Shown here piece after piece: positions 1-6,410 of a DNA stretch of 6,590 nucleotides. Made by a program: the position numbers and the translations under genes. Numbering within the stretch: the stretch's first letter is position 1; every line of letters starts with the position of its first letter. The notes below the pieces were generated by a model. That model was not told the DNA's origin and made no database searches. It was given only the letters and a program-made list of their open reading frames with translations. Origin of the DNA: an uncultured Lachnospiraceae bacterium (GTDB lineage Bacteria; Bacillota; Clostridia; Lachnospirales; Lachnospiraceae); the NCBI GenBank assembly GCA_910583815.1, contig CAJTZB010000139.1, positions 1 to 6,590 of the forward strand. The letters are read 5' to 3'.

Positions 1-1023
1 CTCACCGAAATCTTTACGGACTTCCGGAATTTCTGCAAGTACCTGATAATATTTATCCTCGGCATGTGCATCTTTTAACTGGGAAACCAAGTTAGAAAGC
101 ATACCGCCTGGAACCTGATAAAGCAGTGTCTTAATATTTACACCCATTACCTTTGGATTTAAAAGTCCTGTTTTTAAAGCATTTTCCTGCATCGGACGGA
201 AATAATCCGCAATCTCTGCAAGCAGGTTCTGATCAAAACCAGTATCATATGGCGTACCTTTGAAGGTTTCCACCATAACTTCTGTTGCCGGCTGCGAAGT
301 ACCCATTGAAAATGGGGACATTGCTGTGTCAATTACATCTGCACCTGCTTCTACTGCTTTTAAGTAAGTCATGGAAGCGACACCGGATGTATAATGCGTA
401 TGCATCTGGATCGGAAGTTTTGTCCCTGCCTTTAATGCCTGAACAAGTTCGGTTGCAGTATAAGGAAGCAGCAGGCCTGCCATATCTTTGATACAGATAG
501 AGTCTGCTCCAAGGTCCTCTACTCTCTTTGCAATATCTTTCCAGTACTCCAGTGTGTAAGCATCTCCAAGCGTATAAGACAATGCAATCTGCGCATGTCC
601 CTTTTCTTTCTTTGCTGCCTTTACAGCAGTCTCCAGATTCCTTAAATCGTTAAAGCAGTCAAAAATACGGATAATATCAATACCGTTAGAAATTGACTTC
701 TGTACGAAATATTCTACAACATCATCGGAATAATGGTTGTAGCCAAGAATGTTTTGTCCACGGAACAGCATCTGCAGCTTTGTATTCTTAAAGCCTGCTC
801 TTAATTTTCTGAGCCTTTCCCAAGGATCTTCCTTTAAGAAACGCAGGGAAGCATCAAATGTTGCACCACCCCAGCATTCTACAGAATGATAGCCTACTTT
901 ATCCATCTTTTCAATAATAGGCAGCATCTGCTCTGTTGTCATTCTGGTAGCAATTAAGGACTGGTGCGCATCACGTAATATTGTCTCGGTAATACCAATT
1001 GGTTTCTTTACCTGTTCTGCCAT
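1..1023 (-). CDS. oadA: Oxaloacetate decarboxylase alpha subunit-type carboxyltransferase (partial, 3' end outside window)
   Basis: This is a biotin-dependent carboxyltransferase of the OadA / pyruvate carboxylase subunit B / transcarboxylase 5S family. It moves a carboxyl group between oxaloacetate and the biotin of a carrier protein, leaving pyruvate. The 341 visible residues are the HMGL-like TIM-barrel domain and the beginning of the conserved C-terminal carboxylase region. Visible signatures are LRDAHQS (about 16-22, metal-binding Asp18), ECWGGATFD (49-57), RIFDCFNDLRN (119-129), CIKDMAG (177-183, with the Lys that is carbamylated in relatives), QMHTHYTSG (206-214, metal-binding His208 and His210), MSPFSMGTSQP (235-245, with the proton-shuttling Thr) and VPGGMLSNL (304-312). 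The start at 1023 follows a GGAGG ribosome binding site. The frame is open to base 1, so the C-terminus is unseen, and a fused biotin domain cannot be excluded. It is the last visible gene of the decarboxylase operon, 42 bases after oadB. Family assignment is firm; the exact physiological substrate is inferred. Confidence 0.93.
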   Translation of the reverse strand, partial: MAEQVKKPIGITETILRDAHQSLIATRMTTEQMLPIIEKMDKVGYHSVECWGGATFDASLRFLKEDPWERLRKLRAGFKNTKLQMLFRGQNILGYNHYSDDVVEYFVQKSISNGIDIIRIFDCFNDLRNLETAVKAAKKEKGHAQIALSYTLGDAYTLEYWKDIAKRVEDLGADSICIKDMAGLLLPYTATELVQALKAGTKLPIQMHTHYTSGVASMTYLKAVEAGADVIDTAMSPFSMGTSQPATEVMVETFKGTPYDTGFDQNLLAEIADYFRPMQENALKTGLLNPKVMGVNIKTLLYQVPGGMLSNLVSQLKDAHAEDKYYQVLAEIPEVRKDFGE

Positions 1024-1065
1024 GAGAATCCTCCATTCTGATTATAACTTTATTGTCTGGTGAGG

Positions 1066-2187
1066 TTATACCCCAAAAATCGCCATAAATACACCCGCTG
1101 CTACCGCAGTACCAATAACTCCGGCTACGTTTGGCCCCATTGCATGCATCAGAAGGAAGTTAGTAGGATCTGCTTCTGCGCCAACCTTCTGGGACACTCT
1201 TGCTGCCATAGGAACCGCAGATACACCAGCAGAACCTATCAGCGGATTTACTTTGCCCTTGGTTAACTTACACATCAGCTTTCCAAACAGTACACCGCCT
1301 GCTGTACCAATAGCGAAGGCAATTAGACCAAGTGCAACAATTTTAAGCGTTGTCCAGTTTATGAATGCTTCCGCACTTGTTGTAGCGCCTACGGACACAC
1401 CAAGAATAATAACAACAATATACATCATCGCATTGGATGCTGTTTCTGCAAGCTGCTTTACAACACCGCATTCTTTGAACAGGTTGCCAAGCATCAGCAT
1501 ACCAATCAGAGGAGCTGTAGAAGGCAATAAAGCAACAACTACAACAGTAATAATAACCGGGAACAAAATTTTCTCCAGCTTAGAAACCGGACGAAGCTGC
1601 TCCATCTTAATCTTCCGCTCTTCCTCTGTTGTTAAAAGTTTCATAATCGGAGGCTGAATAATTGGCACCAGGGACATATAAGAATATGCTGCTACTGCAA
1701 TTGGTCCCATCAAGGAAGTCTGGCCAAGCTTACTTGCAAGGAAAATGGAAGTAGGGCCATCGGCTCCTCCAATAATGGAAATGGCTGCTGCTGCCGCGCC
1801 GTTAAAGCCAAGTAAAATTGCAAAGAAGTATGCTGCAAAAATACCAAGCTGCGCTGCTGCACCAAGTAAAAAGCTCTTTGGATTGGCAATCAGCGGACCG
1901 AAATCTGTCATTGCGCCAACACCCATAAAAATCAGGGACGGAAGAATGCTCCATTCGTCCAACAGGAAGAAATAATGCAATAAACCGCCCTCCTCCATAA
2001 TTGGAGGGTACATATTGACAAGCAGCATGCCAAATGCAATCGGAACCAGAAGAAGCGGTTCAAAACCATGCCGGATTGCCAAATATAAGAAAAATAATGC
2101 CACAAAAATCATCAGCAAGTTTCCCCATTCAAGGTTTGCAAACCATGTCTGGGCCGCGAGATTCTGCAGTGTTTCGAGAATGTTCAT
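1066..2187 (-). CDS. oadB: Sodium ion-translocating decarboxylase beta subunit (OadB/MmdB/GcdB family)
   Basis: This 373-residue integral membrane protein should decarboxylate carboxybiotin and couple this to sodium export across the cytoplasmic membrane. Hydrophobic segments run through most of the chain, for example about 22-60, 83-93, 104-127, 160-176, 207-225, 252-268, 282-302 and 351-372. The family hallmark GGADGPT lies at 140-146, and its Asp143 corresponds to the essential sodium-site Asp of characterised OadB proteins. GNLFKECGVV (234-243) and the C-terminal GPNVAGVIGTAVAAG (351-365) are also typical. Length matches the shorter MmdB/GcdB-type members rather than the roughly 430-residue enterobacterial OadB. 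The start at 2187 is set by GGGAGGAG eight bases upstream. It lies 18 bases after the biotin carrier gene and 42 bases before oadA, so co-transcription is expected. The sequence does not say which acid feeds the pump. Confidence 0.96.
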   Translation of the reverse strand: MNILETLQNLAAQTWFANLEWGNLLMIFVALFFLYLAIRHGFEPLLLVPIAFGMLLVNMYPPIMEEGGLLHYFFLLDEWSILPSLIFMGVGAMTDFGPLIANPKSFLLGAAAQLGIFAAYFFAILLGFNGAAAAAISIIGGADGPTSIFLASKLGQTSLMGPIAVAAYSYMSLVPIIQPPIMKLLTTEEERKIKMEQLRPVSKLEKILFPVIITVVVVALLPSTAPLIGMLMLGNLFKECGVVKQLAETASNAMMYIVVIILGVSVGATTSAEAFINWTTLKIVALGLIAFAIGTAGGVLFGKLMCKLTKGKVNPLIGSAGVSAVPMAARVSQKVGAEADPTNFLLMHAMGPNVAGVIGTAVAAGVFMAIFGV

Positions 2188-2205
2188 TTAAGCTTCTCCT
2201 CCCGA

Positions 2206-2574
2206 TTAGTTTAAAGTAGCGATAACTGCTCCTGCCTCTACCTGATCACCTACTGTCACATTGATGCTTGCTACTGTGCCGTCCTGCGGCGCAACAATTT
2301 CATTTTCCATTTTCATTGCTTCTAAGATCAGCAGAACCTCTCCTTTTTTTACAGCCTTTCCTGCATTTGCCTTGACAGCTAAAATCTTGCCTGGCATTGG
2401 AGCATTTACCTTTACGCTGCCCTGTGCGCCAGCCGGAGCAGCCTTTGGTGCTGCCTTAGGAGCCGGTGCAGCTTTTGCCGCAGCTGTAGCTTTAGGTGCG
2501 CTGGCTTCACCGGTAGCCTCTTCAACCGTTACGTCATATACATTGCCATTTACAGTAATCGTATAATTTTTCAT
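2206..2574 (-). CDS. Biotin carrier protein of a decarboxylase/transcarboxylase complex (MmdC/GcdC/1.3S type)
   Basis: This 122-residue biotin carrier moves CO2 as carboxybiotin between the carboxyltransferase and the OadB pump. The N-terminal part (1-20) begins MKNYTITVNG, the usual start of this subunit class. An Ala/Pro/Lys-rich flexible linker spans about 24-50, and the biotinyl domain spans about 53-122. The biotinylation motif EAMKMEN lies at 85-91, so Lys88 is the biotin site, 34 residues from the C-terminus as is usual. APMPG (58-62) is also conserved. An in-frame ATG at 2601 would add nine residues, but its first codons include the ribosome binding site, so the start at 2574 is preferred. 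It lies downstream of the OadG-family gene after an unusual structured gap, and 18 bases before oadB. No biotin ligase or carboxylase subunit is seen, which fits a decarboxylase or transcarboxylase. Confidence 0.95.
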   Translation of the reverse strand: MKNYTITVNGNVYDVTVEEATGEASAPKATAAAKAAPAPKAAPKAAPAGAQGSVKVNAPMPGKILAVKANAGKAVKKGEVLLILEAMKMENEIVAPQDGTVASINVTVGDQVEAGAVIATLN

Positions 2575-2582
2575 TATCATAT

Positions 2583-2589
2583 CCTCCTT
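2583..2589 (-). promoter_or_regulatory. Ribosome binding site fixing the biotin carrier start
   Basis: On the minus strand AAGGAGG lies 8 bases before the ATG at 2574. A closer ATG at 2580 is only 2 bases away, and an upstream in-frame ATG at 2601 lies before the site. This decides the start at 2574. Confidence 0.85.
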
Positions 2590-2606
2590 ATATTGACTCA
2601 TATACT

Positions 2607-2626
2607 GCCGCCGCAGGCGGCTTTTT
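2607..2626 (+). terminator. GC hairpin with T-run on the plus strand (terminator-like)
   Basis: A perfect 6-bp stem (GCCGCC at 2607-2612, GGCGGC at 2616-2621) encloses a 3-base loop and is followed by TTTTT at 2622-2626. Read on the plus strand this has the form of an intrinsic terminator, but all genes here are on the minus strand. On the minus strand the A-run comes first and no T-run follows, so it should act as a plain stem-loop just upstream of the biotin carrier ribosome binding site. Possible roles are blocking antisense transcription, protecting or processing the operon mRNA, or forming part of the neighbouring inverted-repeat element. The hairpin is certain on sequence; its function is inferred. 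Confidence 0.5.
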
Positions 2627-2628
2627 GT

Positions 2629-2709
2629 CAGAGGGGAACTTTGTGCACTGGCACGAATTCCCGGCCAAAGAATAAACTGACAAGTCTGCCCTTTGGCCTA
2701 AGCCCTCTG
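2629..2709. repeat. 81-bp foldable intergenic element with inverted ends (possible small dispersed repeat)
   Basis: The ends are inverted copies: CAGAGGG at 2629-2635 and CCCTCTG at 2703-2709. Inside are two adjacent hairpins. One pairs GGGAA (2634-2638) with TTCCC (2658-2662) and continues inward to GTGC/GCAC (2643-2646/2651-2654) around a 4-base loop. The other is a perfect 8-bp stem GGCCAAAG (2663-2670) and CTTTGGCC (2691-2698) with a 20-base loop. Together they form a three-way-junction-like fold. The element overlaps the 3' end of the OadG-family gene and fills most of the only long gap in the operon. This looks like a miniature palindromic repeat or a structured RNA element. No second copy is present in this window, so repetitiveness is inferred. 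Confidence 0.55.
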
Positions 2710-3087
2710 CCATTTCGCTTTATCAATCTTACGAATAGAGCGCACAACCAAATCTCCTGCAACGGCATTGCCCTGTGCTTCTTCATATGCCTGGATTGCA
2801 GCCGTAATAACTGCAATCAGTTCTAAATCGTCTGTTTCGGATGCTCCTTCCTCTGCATCAGACACATCCTCTATGGCAATCTGCTCTTCTTGCGCTGTTT
2901 TTCCTGCTTTTTTTGCTGCAATCTTCTTTTCAAACACAGAAATATACCTGAAAAGAGAGATAACATAACTGATAAAAAGCAATACTGTAAAAACAACAGC
3001 AATGCCAATCAATGTATTGATACCTGCATCGGCAAGAGGTCCTTTTACGTTATTCCACCAGTTTGCAACTGCGAATATACTTTCCAT
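2698..3087 (-). CDS. OadG-family small membrane subunit (gamma/delta subunit of sodium-pumping decarboxylase)
   Basis: This 129-residue subunit should anchor and assemble the decarboxylase complex, by analogy with OadG (gamma) and MmdD (delta). One transmembrane helix spans about 24-48 (INTLIGIAVVFTVLLFISYV). A basic patch and an acidic, low-conservation linker follow (about 54-88, including AEEGASETDD). The C-terminal signature ELIAVITAAIQAYEE (89-103) then VVRSIRKI (114-121) and a Trp (126) is typical of the family, whose C-terminal part contacts the carboxyltransferase. The start at 3087 has GGAGG six bases upstream and lies 14 bases after the carboxyltransferase gene. The last three codons (Gln-Arg-Ala) and the TAG stop lie within the adjacent inverted-repeat element, so the native C-terminus may have been replaced. 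The family is clear; whether to call it gamma or delta depends on the substrate. Confidence 0.88.
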   Translation of the reverse strand: MESIFAVANWWNNVKGPLADAGINTLIGIAVVFTVLLFISYVISLFRYISVFEKKIAAKKAGKTAQEEQIAIEDVSDAEEGASETDDLELIAVITAAIQAYEEAQGNAVAGDLVVRSIRKIDKAKWQRA

Positions 3088-3101
3088 CTGATACCTCCGT
3101 A

Positions 3102-4532
3102 TTAAATTGTGCCATGCTTCTTCGCCGGACGTGCCTCTCTCTTAGAATACAGCATATTAAACGCATAGGCAAGCTGCTGCCTTATGCTGTCAGCAGAAAT
3201 GATGGCATCTACATAGCCGCGCTTTGCAGCAGATTCTGCACTGCTTTGGAGTGTATCATACGTGCTTGCTGCAGACTTTCTTTCTTCAGCGCTTGCTTCA
3301 GGATAAAGAATCTGTGCTGCAAGTTCAGCATCCATCATGCCAATTTTAGCACCTTCTACAGCAAATACCATATCTGCACCAATATGCCTGGAATTCATTA
3401 CAATATATGTACTGCCAAATGCTTTCCCGGAAATTACATTTACTTTTGGGACAGTTGCTCCGGCAAATGCTGCTGTCAGCTTTGCAGCTGCGGCTGCGAT
3501 TCCTTTTTCTTCTGCAACTGTTGCTTTATAGCCATTTACATTGGTAAAAGAGACAACCGGAATACCAAAAGCATCACAGAATCTGATAAACTGCTCTGCT
3601 TTGTAGCAGCCATCTGTTGTTAAAACAGTCTCAAATGTCTTTTCTGTTTTTCCGTTCTCATCTAAAAGCGCTGCACGATTTGCTATAGCACCAATAGTCA
3701 TACCATCCAATTTTATAAATCCTGTTACCATCTCTTTTGCAAACTCTTTCTTTACTTCAAAGAAAAAGCACTCATCTGAAATATCAGCAAGCGCCTTTGC
3801 CGGGTCTGCAGAAAGTGCATCAAAAGCTACGGCACGGTTCAAATCATCCATACAATCCACAACGGTTTCTGCTTCGTTATTGGTTGGCAGAACAGATACC
3901 AATGTACGAATAGACGTAAGTACAGATGTCTCATCCTCTTCCACAACATCTATTACACCACACGCTGCCTGATACTCTGCTGATGCAGTATCACACTTTG
4001 CTGTGTAGTTACCTTCCAATACATTTGGAGAATTGACAAAAAGTTTTGCATCCTTCTTCGGCATAAACGTAAAGTCAGACAAAGAAGCAGAAATTGCAGA
4101 ACCGCCGCCACAAGTTCCAAACACTGCAGTAATCTGCGGAATGACGCCTGATGCCATTGTTTGTTTTTTGAAAATCTTTCCAAATCCCGCAAGTGCATCG
4201 GTTGCTTCCTGCAGACGAATACCTGCACAGTCCACAAGTCCAATAACCGGAGCACCCATTTTCAGTGCCAAATCATAGAGCCTTGCAATCTTTTTTGCAT
4301 GCATTTCACCAATTGTACCATGCAAAACATCCGCATCCTGGCTATAAACATATACCAGTCCGCCCTCAATCAGCCCATAGCCGGTAATGACGCCATCCGA
4401 TTTTGCTTCGGTCTGCGGCAAATTAAAATCGGTGTTTCTTTTTGTAACAAGCGCACCGATTTCAACAAAGCTGTTGTCGTCGAGCAAAGCAGTAATTCTG
4501 TCTTTTGCTGACATCTGTGTTGAACTACTCAT
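3102..4532 (-). CDS. Divergent acyl-CoA-type carboxyltransferase (MmdA / transcarboxylase 12S / PccB family)
   Basis: This 476-residue protein of the crotonase-like carboxyltransferase family should move a carboxyl group between an acyl-CoA and carboxybiotin, as in methylmalonyl-CoA decarboxylase alpha (MmdA). The N-terminal domain shows DGVITGYG (46-53), YVYSQDADV (61-69), IGEMHAKKI (74-82), GAPVIGLVDCAG (93-104), LQEATDALAGFGKIF (107-121) and the oxyanion-hole region FGTCGGGSA (138-146). The C-terminal domain shows FIRFCDAFGIPVVSF (315-329), ATVPKVNVISGKAFGSTYIVM (359-379) and GADMVFAV (385-392). Several normally invariant stretches are altered: the usual DSGGAR is DCAGIR, the usual RKAYGGAY is GKAFGSTY, and the usual DVPGFLPG region is NVNGYKAT. 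It is also shorter than the roughly 510-residue MmdA. It is the first gene of the decarboxylase operon, with TGGAGG upstream of the start at 4532. Family membership is firm; the CoA substrate and full activity are not. Confidence 0.85.
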   Translation of the reverse strand: MSSSTQMSAKDRITALLDDNSFVEIGALVTKRNTDFNLPQTEAKSDGVITGYGLIEGGLVYVYSQDADVLHGTIGEMHAKKIARLYDLALKMGAPVIGLVDCAGIRLQEATDALAGFGKIFKKQTMASGVIPQITAVFGTCGGGSAISASLSDFTFMPKKDAKLFVNSPNVLEGNYTAKCDTASAEYQAACGVIDVVEEDETSVLTSIRTLVSVLPTNNEAETVVDCMDDLNRAVAFDALSADPAKALADISDECFFFEVKKEFAKEMVTGFIKLDGMTIGAIANRAALLDENGKTEKTFETVLTTDGCYKAEQFIRFCDAFGIPVVSFTNVNGYKATVAEEKGIAAAAAKLTAAFAGATVPKVNVISGKAFGSTYIVMNSRHIGADMVFAVEGAKIGMMDAELAAQILYPEASAEERKSAASTYDTLQSSAESAAKRGYVDAIISADSIRQQLAYAFNMLYSKREARPAKKHGTI

Positions 4533-4549
4533 TGTTTAGCCTCCATTTT

Positions 4550-4578
4550 ATAATAATTAGAAATCAATTTTCTGCCAA
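4550..4578 (-). promoter_or_regulatory. Candidate proximal promoter of the decarboxylase operon
   Basis: Minus-strand TTGGCA (4573-4578) and TATTAT (4550-4555) are separated by exactly 17 bases; each box differs from the sigma-A consensus at one position. A start site here would leave a leader of only about 10 to 15 bases, just enough for the ribosome binding site, so it is weaker as a call than the distal one. Confidence 0.45.
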
Positions 4579-4583
4579 TTGTA

Positions 4584-4612
4584 ATTATACCTCTAAAATG
4601 CAAGATATGCAA
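4584..4612 (-). promoter_or_regulatory. Candidate distal promoter of the decarboxylase operon
   Basis: Minus-strand TTGCAT (4607-4612) and a perfect TATAAT (4584-4589) are separated by 17 bases. It lies directly after the T-run of the recA-recX terminator and about 50 bases ahead of the carboxyltransferase start, which is the expected place for the operon promoter. No obvious operator or riboswitch is seen in the leader. Confidence 0.7.
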
Positions 4613-4614
4613 GC

Positions 4615-4662
4615 AAAAAAAGCAGAGCTAACGCATTCTTAACACGTCAGGCCCTGCTTTTT
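4615..4662 (-). terminator. Rho-independent terminator of recA-recX
   Basis: On the minus strand a stem of about 12 pairs (GCAGGGC...GACG at 4657-4645, CGTTAGC...CTGC at 4634-4622, with one bulged C and two G-T pairs) encloses an 11-base loop and is followed by seven T (4621-4615). A run of five A precedes it, so it also reads as a hairpin plus TTTTT on the plus strand and could act in both directions. It lies 63 bases after the recX stop and separates recA-recX from the decarboxylase operon. Confidence 0.88.
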
Positions 4663-4725
4663 GTTTATAACAGAAAAACATTTATAAGGTGTATTTTCTG
4701 CCATTTCTTAAATATTTCATTTCTG

Positions 4726-5292
4726 CTACAGATACAGTTCTTTTCGGATGTTCTCTTCAGAATATCCTTTACGATAGAGCTTTGCTGCTATTTTCTGCTT
4801 TGTAACATAGTCCATTGCAAGAAGCTCCTCTTTTGTTGAATAATATTTTTGCAGCTGTCTGCGGATTGCAGTAATTTCTGGAGACAGCTCCGATTCGGCA
4901 TCTGATATTTCTGATTCTCCATAAGGCTGGTATAAAGCTTCTTCTTTCATATGGTAGTTTGATTCCATTGCTGCCTCAATAGCCTCTTCAGAAATTCCTT
5001 TTGTTTTTAAATAATACAAGAGTTCTCTGCGGCTTTTTGTTGTTTTTCTGCTGCGGATTAAACTTTCTGCAAACCGCACATCATCCAAATAGTGGTAGGA
5101 GTCCAGATAGTCAATAATCTCAGAAATCAAGCTTTCTTCATAACCATCCCTTGCAAGTTTTTCTATTAGTCCTTTTCTGGAATAATCCCTGCGTTCTAAG
5201 AAATGCATTGCCCTTTTTTTCCCTTGAAGCAAACGCTCTTCTCTTGAAAGATCTTGTTTTGGAAATGTTTTTCTCACAGATGTTTTTTTCAT
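4726..5292 (-). CDS. recX: Recombination regulatory protein RecX
   Basis: This 188-residue cytoplasmic protein binds and modulates RecA filaments, usually limiting RecA activity. The family's helical repeats are visible: repeat 1 at about 27-66 (AMHFLERRDYSRKGLIEKL), repeat 2 at about 68-110 with the hallmark YLDDVRFA (68-75), and repeat 3 at about 141-186 ending YSEENIRKEL. A charged N-terminal extension of about 26 residues precedes the core. An acidic stretch (about 123-138, with several Glu/Asp/Ser) separates repeats 2 and 3. Length lies between the E. coli protein (166 residues) and the longer Bacillus one. The ATG follows the recA TAA and an adjoining TAG, with GAAGG 8 bases upstream inside the end of recA. 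Translation is therefore probably coupled to recA, and both should be SOS-induced from the recA promoter. Confidence 0.93.
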   Translation of the reverse strand: MKKTSVRKTFPKQDLSREERLLQGKKRAMHFLERRDYSRKGLIEKLARDGYEESLISEIIDYLDSYHYLDDVRFAESLIRSRKTTKSRRELLYYLKTKGISEEAIEAAMESNYHMKEEALYQPYGESEISDAESELSPEITAIRRQLQKYYSTKEELLAMDYVTKQKIAAKLYRKGYSEENIRKELYL

Positions 5293-5295
5293 CTA

Positions 5296-6378
5296 TTATG
5301 CCTTCTGTTCTTCTGTCTGCACGGTCTTCTTTCCGGACTTTTCTTCTTTCTTTGGAGTTTCTTCTTTTGAAGTTTCTTCTGCCGGAAGCAGGCCAAACTT
5401 TACTCTTACTTTTTTTTCTACCTCTTCCATGACTTGAGAATTTTCTTTCAGGTATGTTTTGGCGTTTTCTCTTCCTTGGCCAATTTTGGAGTCATTGTAG
5501 GCAAACCATGCACCACTCTTAACAATGACATTCTCAGCTGCCGCAAGGTCCAAAATGTCGCCTTCCCTGGAAATTCCTTTTCCGAACATAATATCAAATT
5601 CTGCTTCTTTAAATGGCGGTGCAACCTTGTTTTTTACAACTTTAATTCTGGTACGGTTGCCTATTACCTCGCCACCTGCTTTTAAGGCTTCAATACGTCT
5701 GACGTCTAAACGAACCGAAGAATAAAATTTTAAGGCACGTCCTCCGGTTGTTGTTTCTGGATTGCCAAACATAACGCCGACCTTTTCACGCAGCTGGTTA
5801 ATAAAAATAACGATGCAGTTGGAACGGCTGATAGCGGCCGTAAGCTTCCTAAGGGCCTGTGACATCAGACGAGCCTGCAGTCCGACATGGGAGTCACCCA
5901 TATCGCCTTCGATTTCAGCTTTTGGTACAAGTGCTGCCACAGAGTCTACAATAACAATGTCAATAGCTCCGGAACGCACCATTGTTTCTGTAATTTCCAA
6001 TGCCTGTTCTCCGTTGTCCGGCTGGGAAATATACAGATTGTCAATATCAACACCGATATTTTTAGCATATATGGGGTCCAGTGCATGTTCTGCATCAATA
6101 AAACCTGCGATGCCGCCACGCTTTTGCACTTCTGAAACCATATGTAGGGCAACCGTAGTTTTACCGCTGGATTCAGGTCCATAAATTTCTATAATACGTC
6201 CTTTTGGGATGCCGCCGACACCGAGCGCAATATCAAGGCTTAAGGAACCGGTAGGAATTGCTTCTACGTTCATTCGTGCAGCGCTGTCACCAAGTTTCAT
6301 AACGGAACCTTTTCCGTATTGCTTTTCTATTTGCCCCAATGCGGACTCCAATGCTTTTAACTTATCATTATCTGCCAT
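5296..6378 (-). CDS. recA: Recombinase RecA
   Basis: This 360-residue DNA recombinase polymerises on single-stranded DNA, catalyses strand exchange and stimulates LexA self-cleavage in the SOS response. Visible features are the N-terminal helix region (1-30, KALESALGQIEKQYGKGSVM), Walker A GPESSGKT (67-74), the catalytic Glu in DAEHALDP (95-102), Walker B IVIVD (141-145), the L1/L2 DNA-binding loops (about 157-165 and 195-212, EKVGVMFGNPETTTGG from 198) and the FINQLREKVG motif (192-201). The tail (about 332-360) is rich in Glu and Lys, a charged C-terminal extension common in this protein. The start at 6378 is set by GGAGG seven bases upstream. The frame continues upstream to an ATG at 6453, but that would place coding sequence over the promoter and operator and adds residues unlike RecA. 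It forms an operon with recX. Confidence 0.99.
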   Translation of the reverse strand: MADNDKLKALESALGQIEKQYGKGSVMKLGDSAARMNVEAIPTGSLSLDIALGVGGIPKGRIIEIYGPESSGKTTVALHMVSEVQKRGGIAGFIDAEHALDPIYAKNIGVDIDNLYISQPDNGEQALEITETMVRSGAIDIVIVDSVAALVPKAEIEGDMGDSHVGLQARLMSQALRKLTAAISRSNCIVIFINQLREKVGVMFGNPETTTGGRALKFYSSVRLDVRRIEALKAGGEVIGNRTRIKVVKNKVAPPFKEAEFDIMFGKGISREGDILDLAAAENVIVKSGAWFAYNDSKIGQGRENAKTYLKENSQVMEEVEKKVRVKFGLLPAEETSKEETPKKEEKSGKKTVQTEEQKA

Positions 6379-6385
6379 ATTGTAA

Positions 6386-6390
6386 CCTCC
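6386..6390 (-). promoter_or_regulatory. Ribosome binding site fixing the recA start
   Basis: Minus-strand GGAGG lies 7 bases before the ATG at 6378. The in-frame ATGs further upstream lack such a site and fall within the promoter region. Confidence 0.85.
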
Positions 6391-6410
6391 GTATCCGATC
6401 GTATGTTCTC

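Noticed and set aside
2261..2566. Plus-strand Ala-rich open frame opposite the biotin carrier gene
   Set aside because: It is the antisense shadow of the Ala/Pro linker and biotinyl domain.
3063..3623. Long plus-strand open frame opposite the carboxyltransferase gene, rich in Cys
   Set aside because: It lies antisense to a clear family member, has no good ribosome binding site, and its composition is what the antisense of Ala/Lys-rich coding sequence gives.
4682..4720. Minus-strand 12-codon open frame starting MKYLRNG between recX and the terminator
   Set aside because: It has no ribosome binding site, is very short and shows nothing beyond chance composition.
5762..6184. Plus-strand open frame of 140 codons opposite recA
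   Set aside because: It is wholly antisense to recA and does not resemble any family; codon bias of recA explains the lack of stops.
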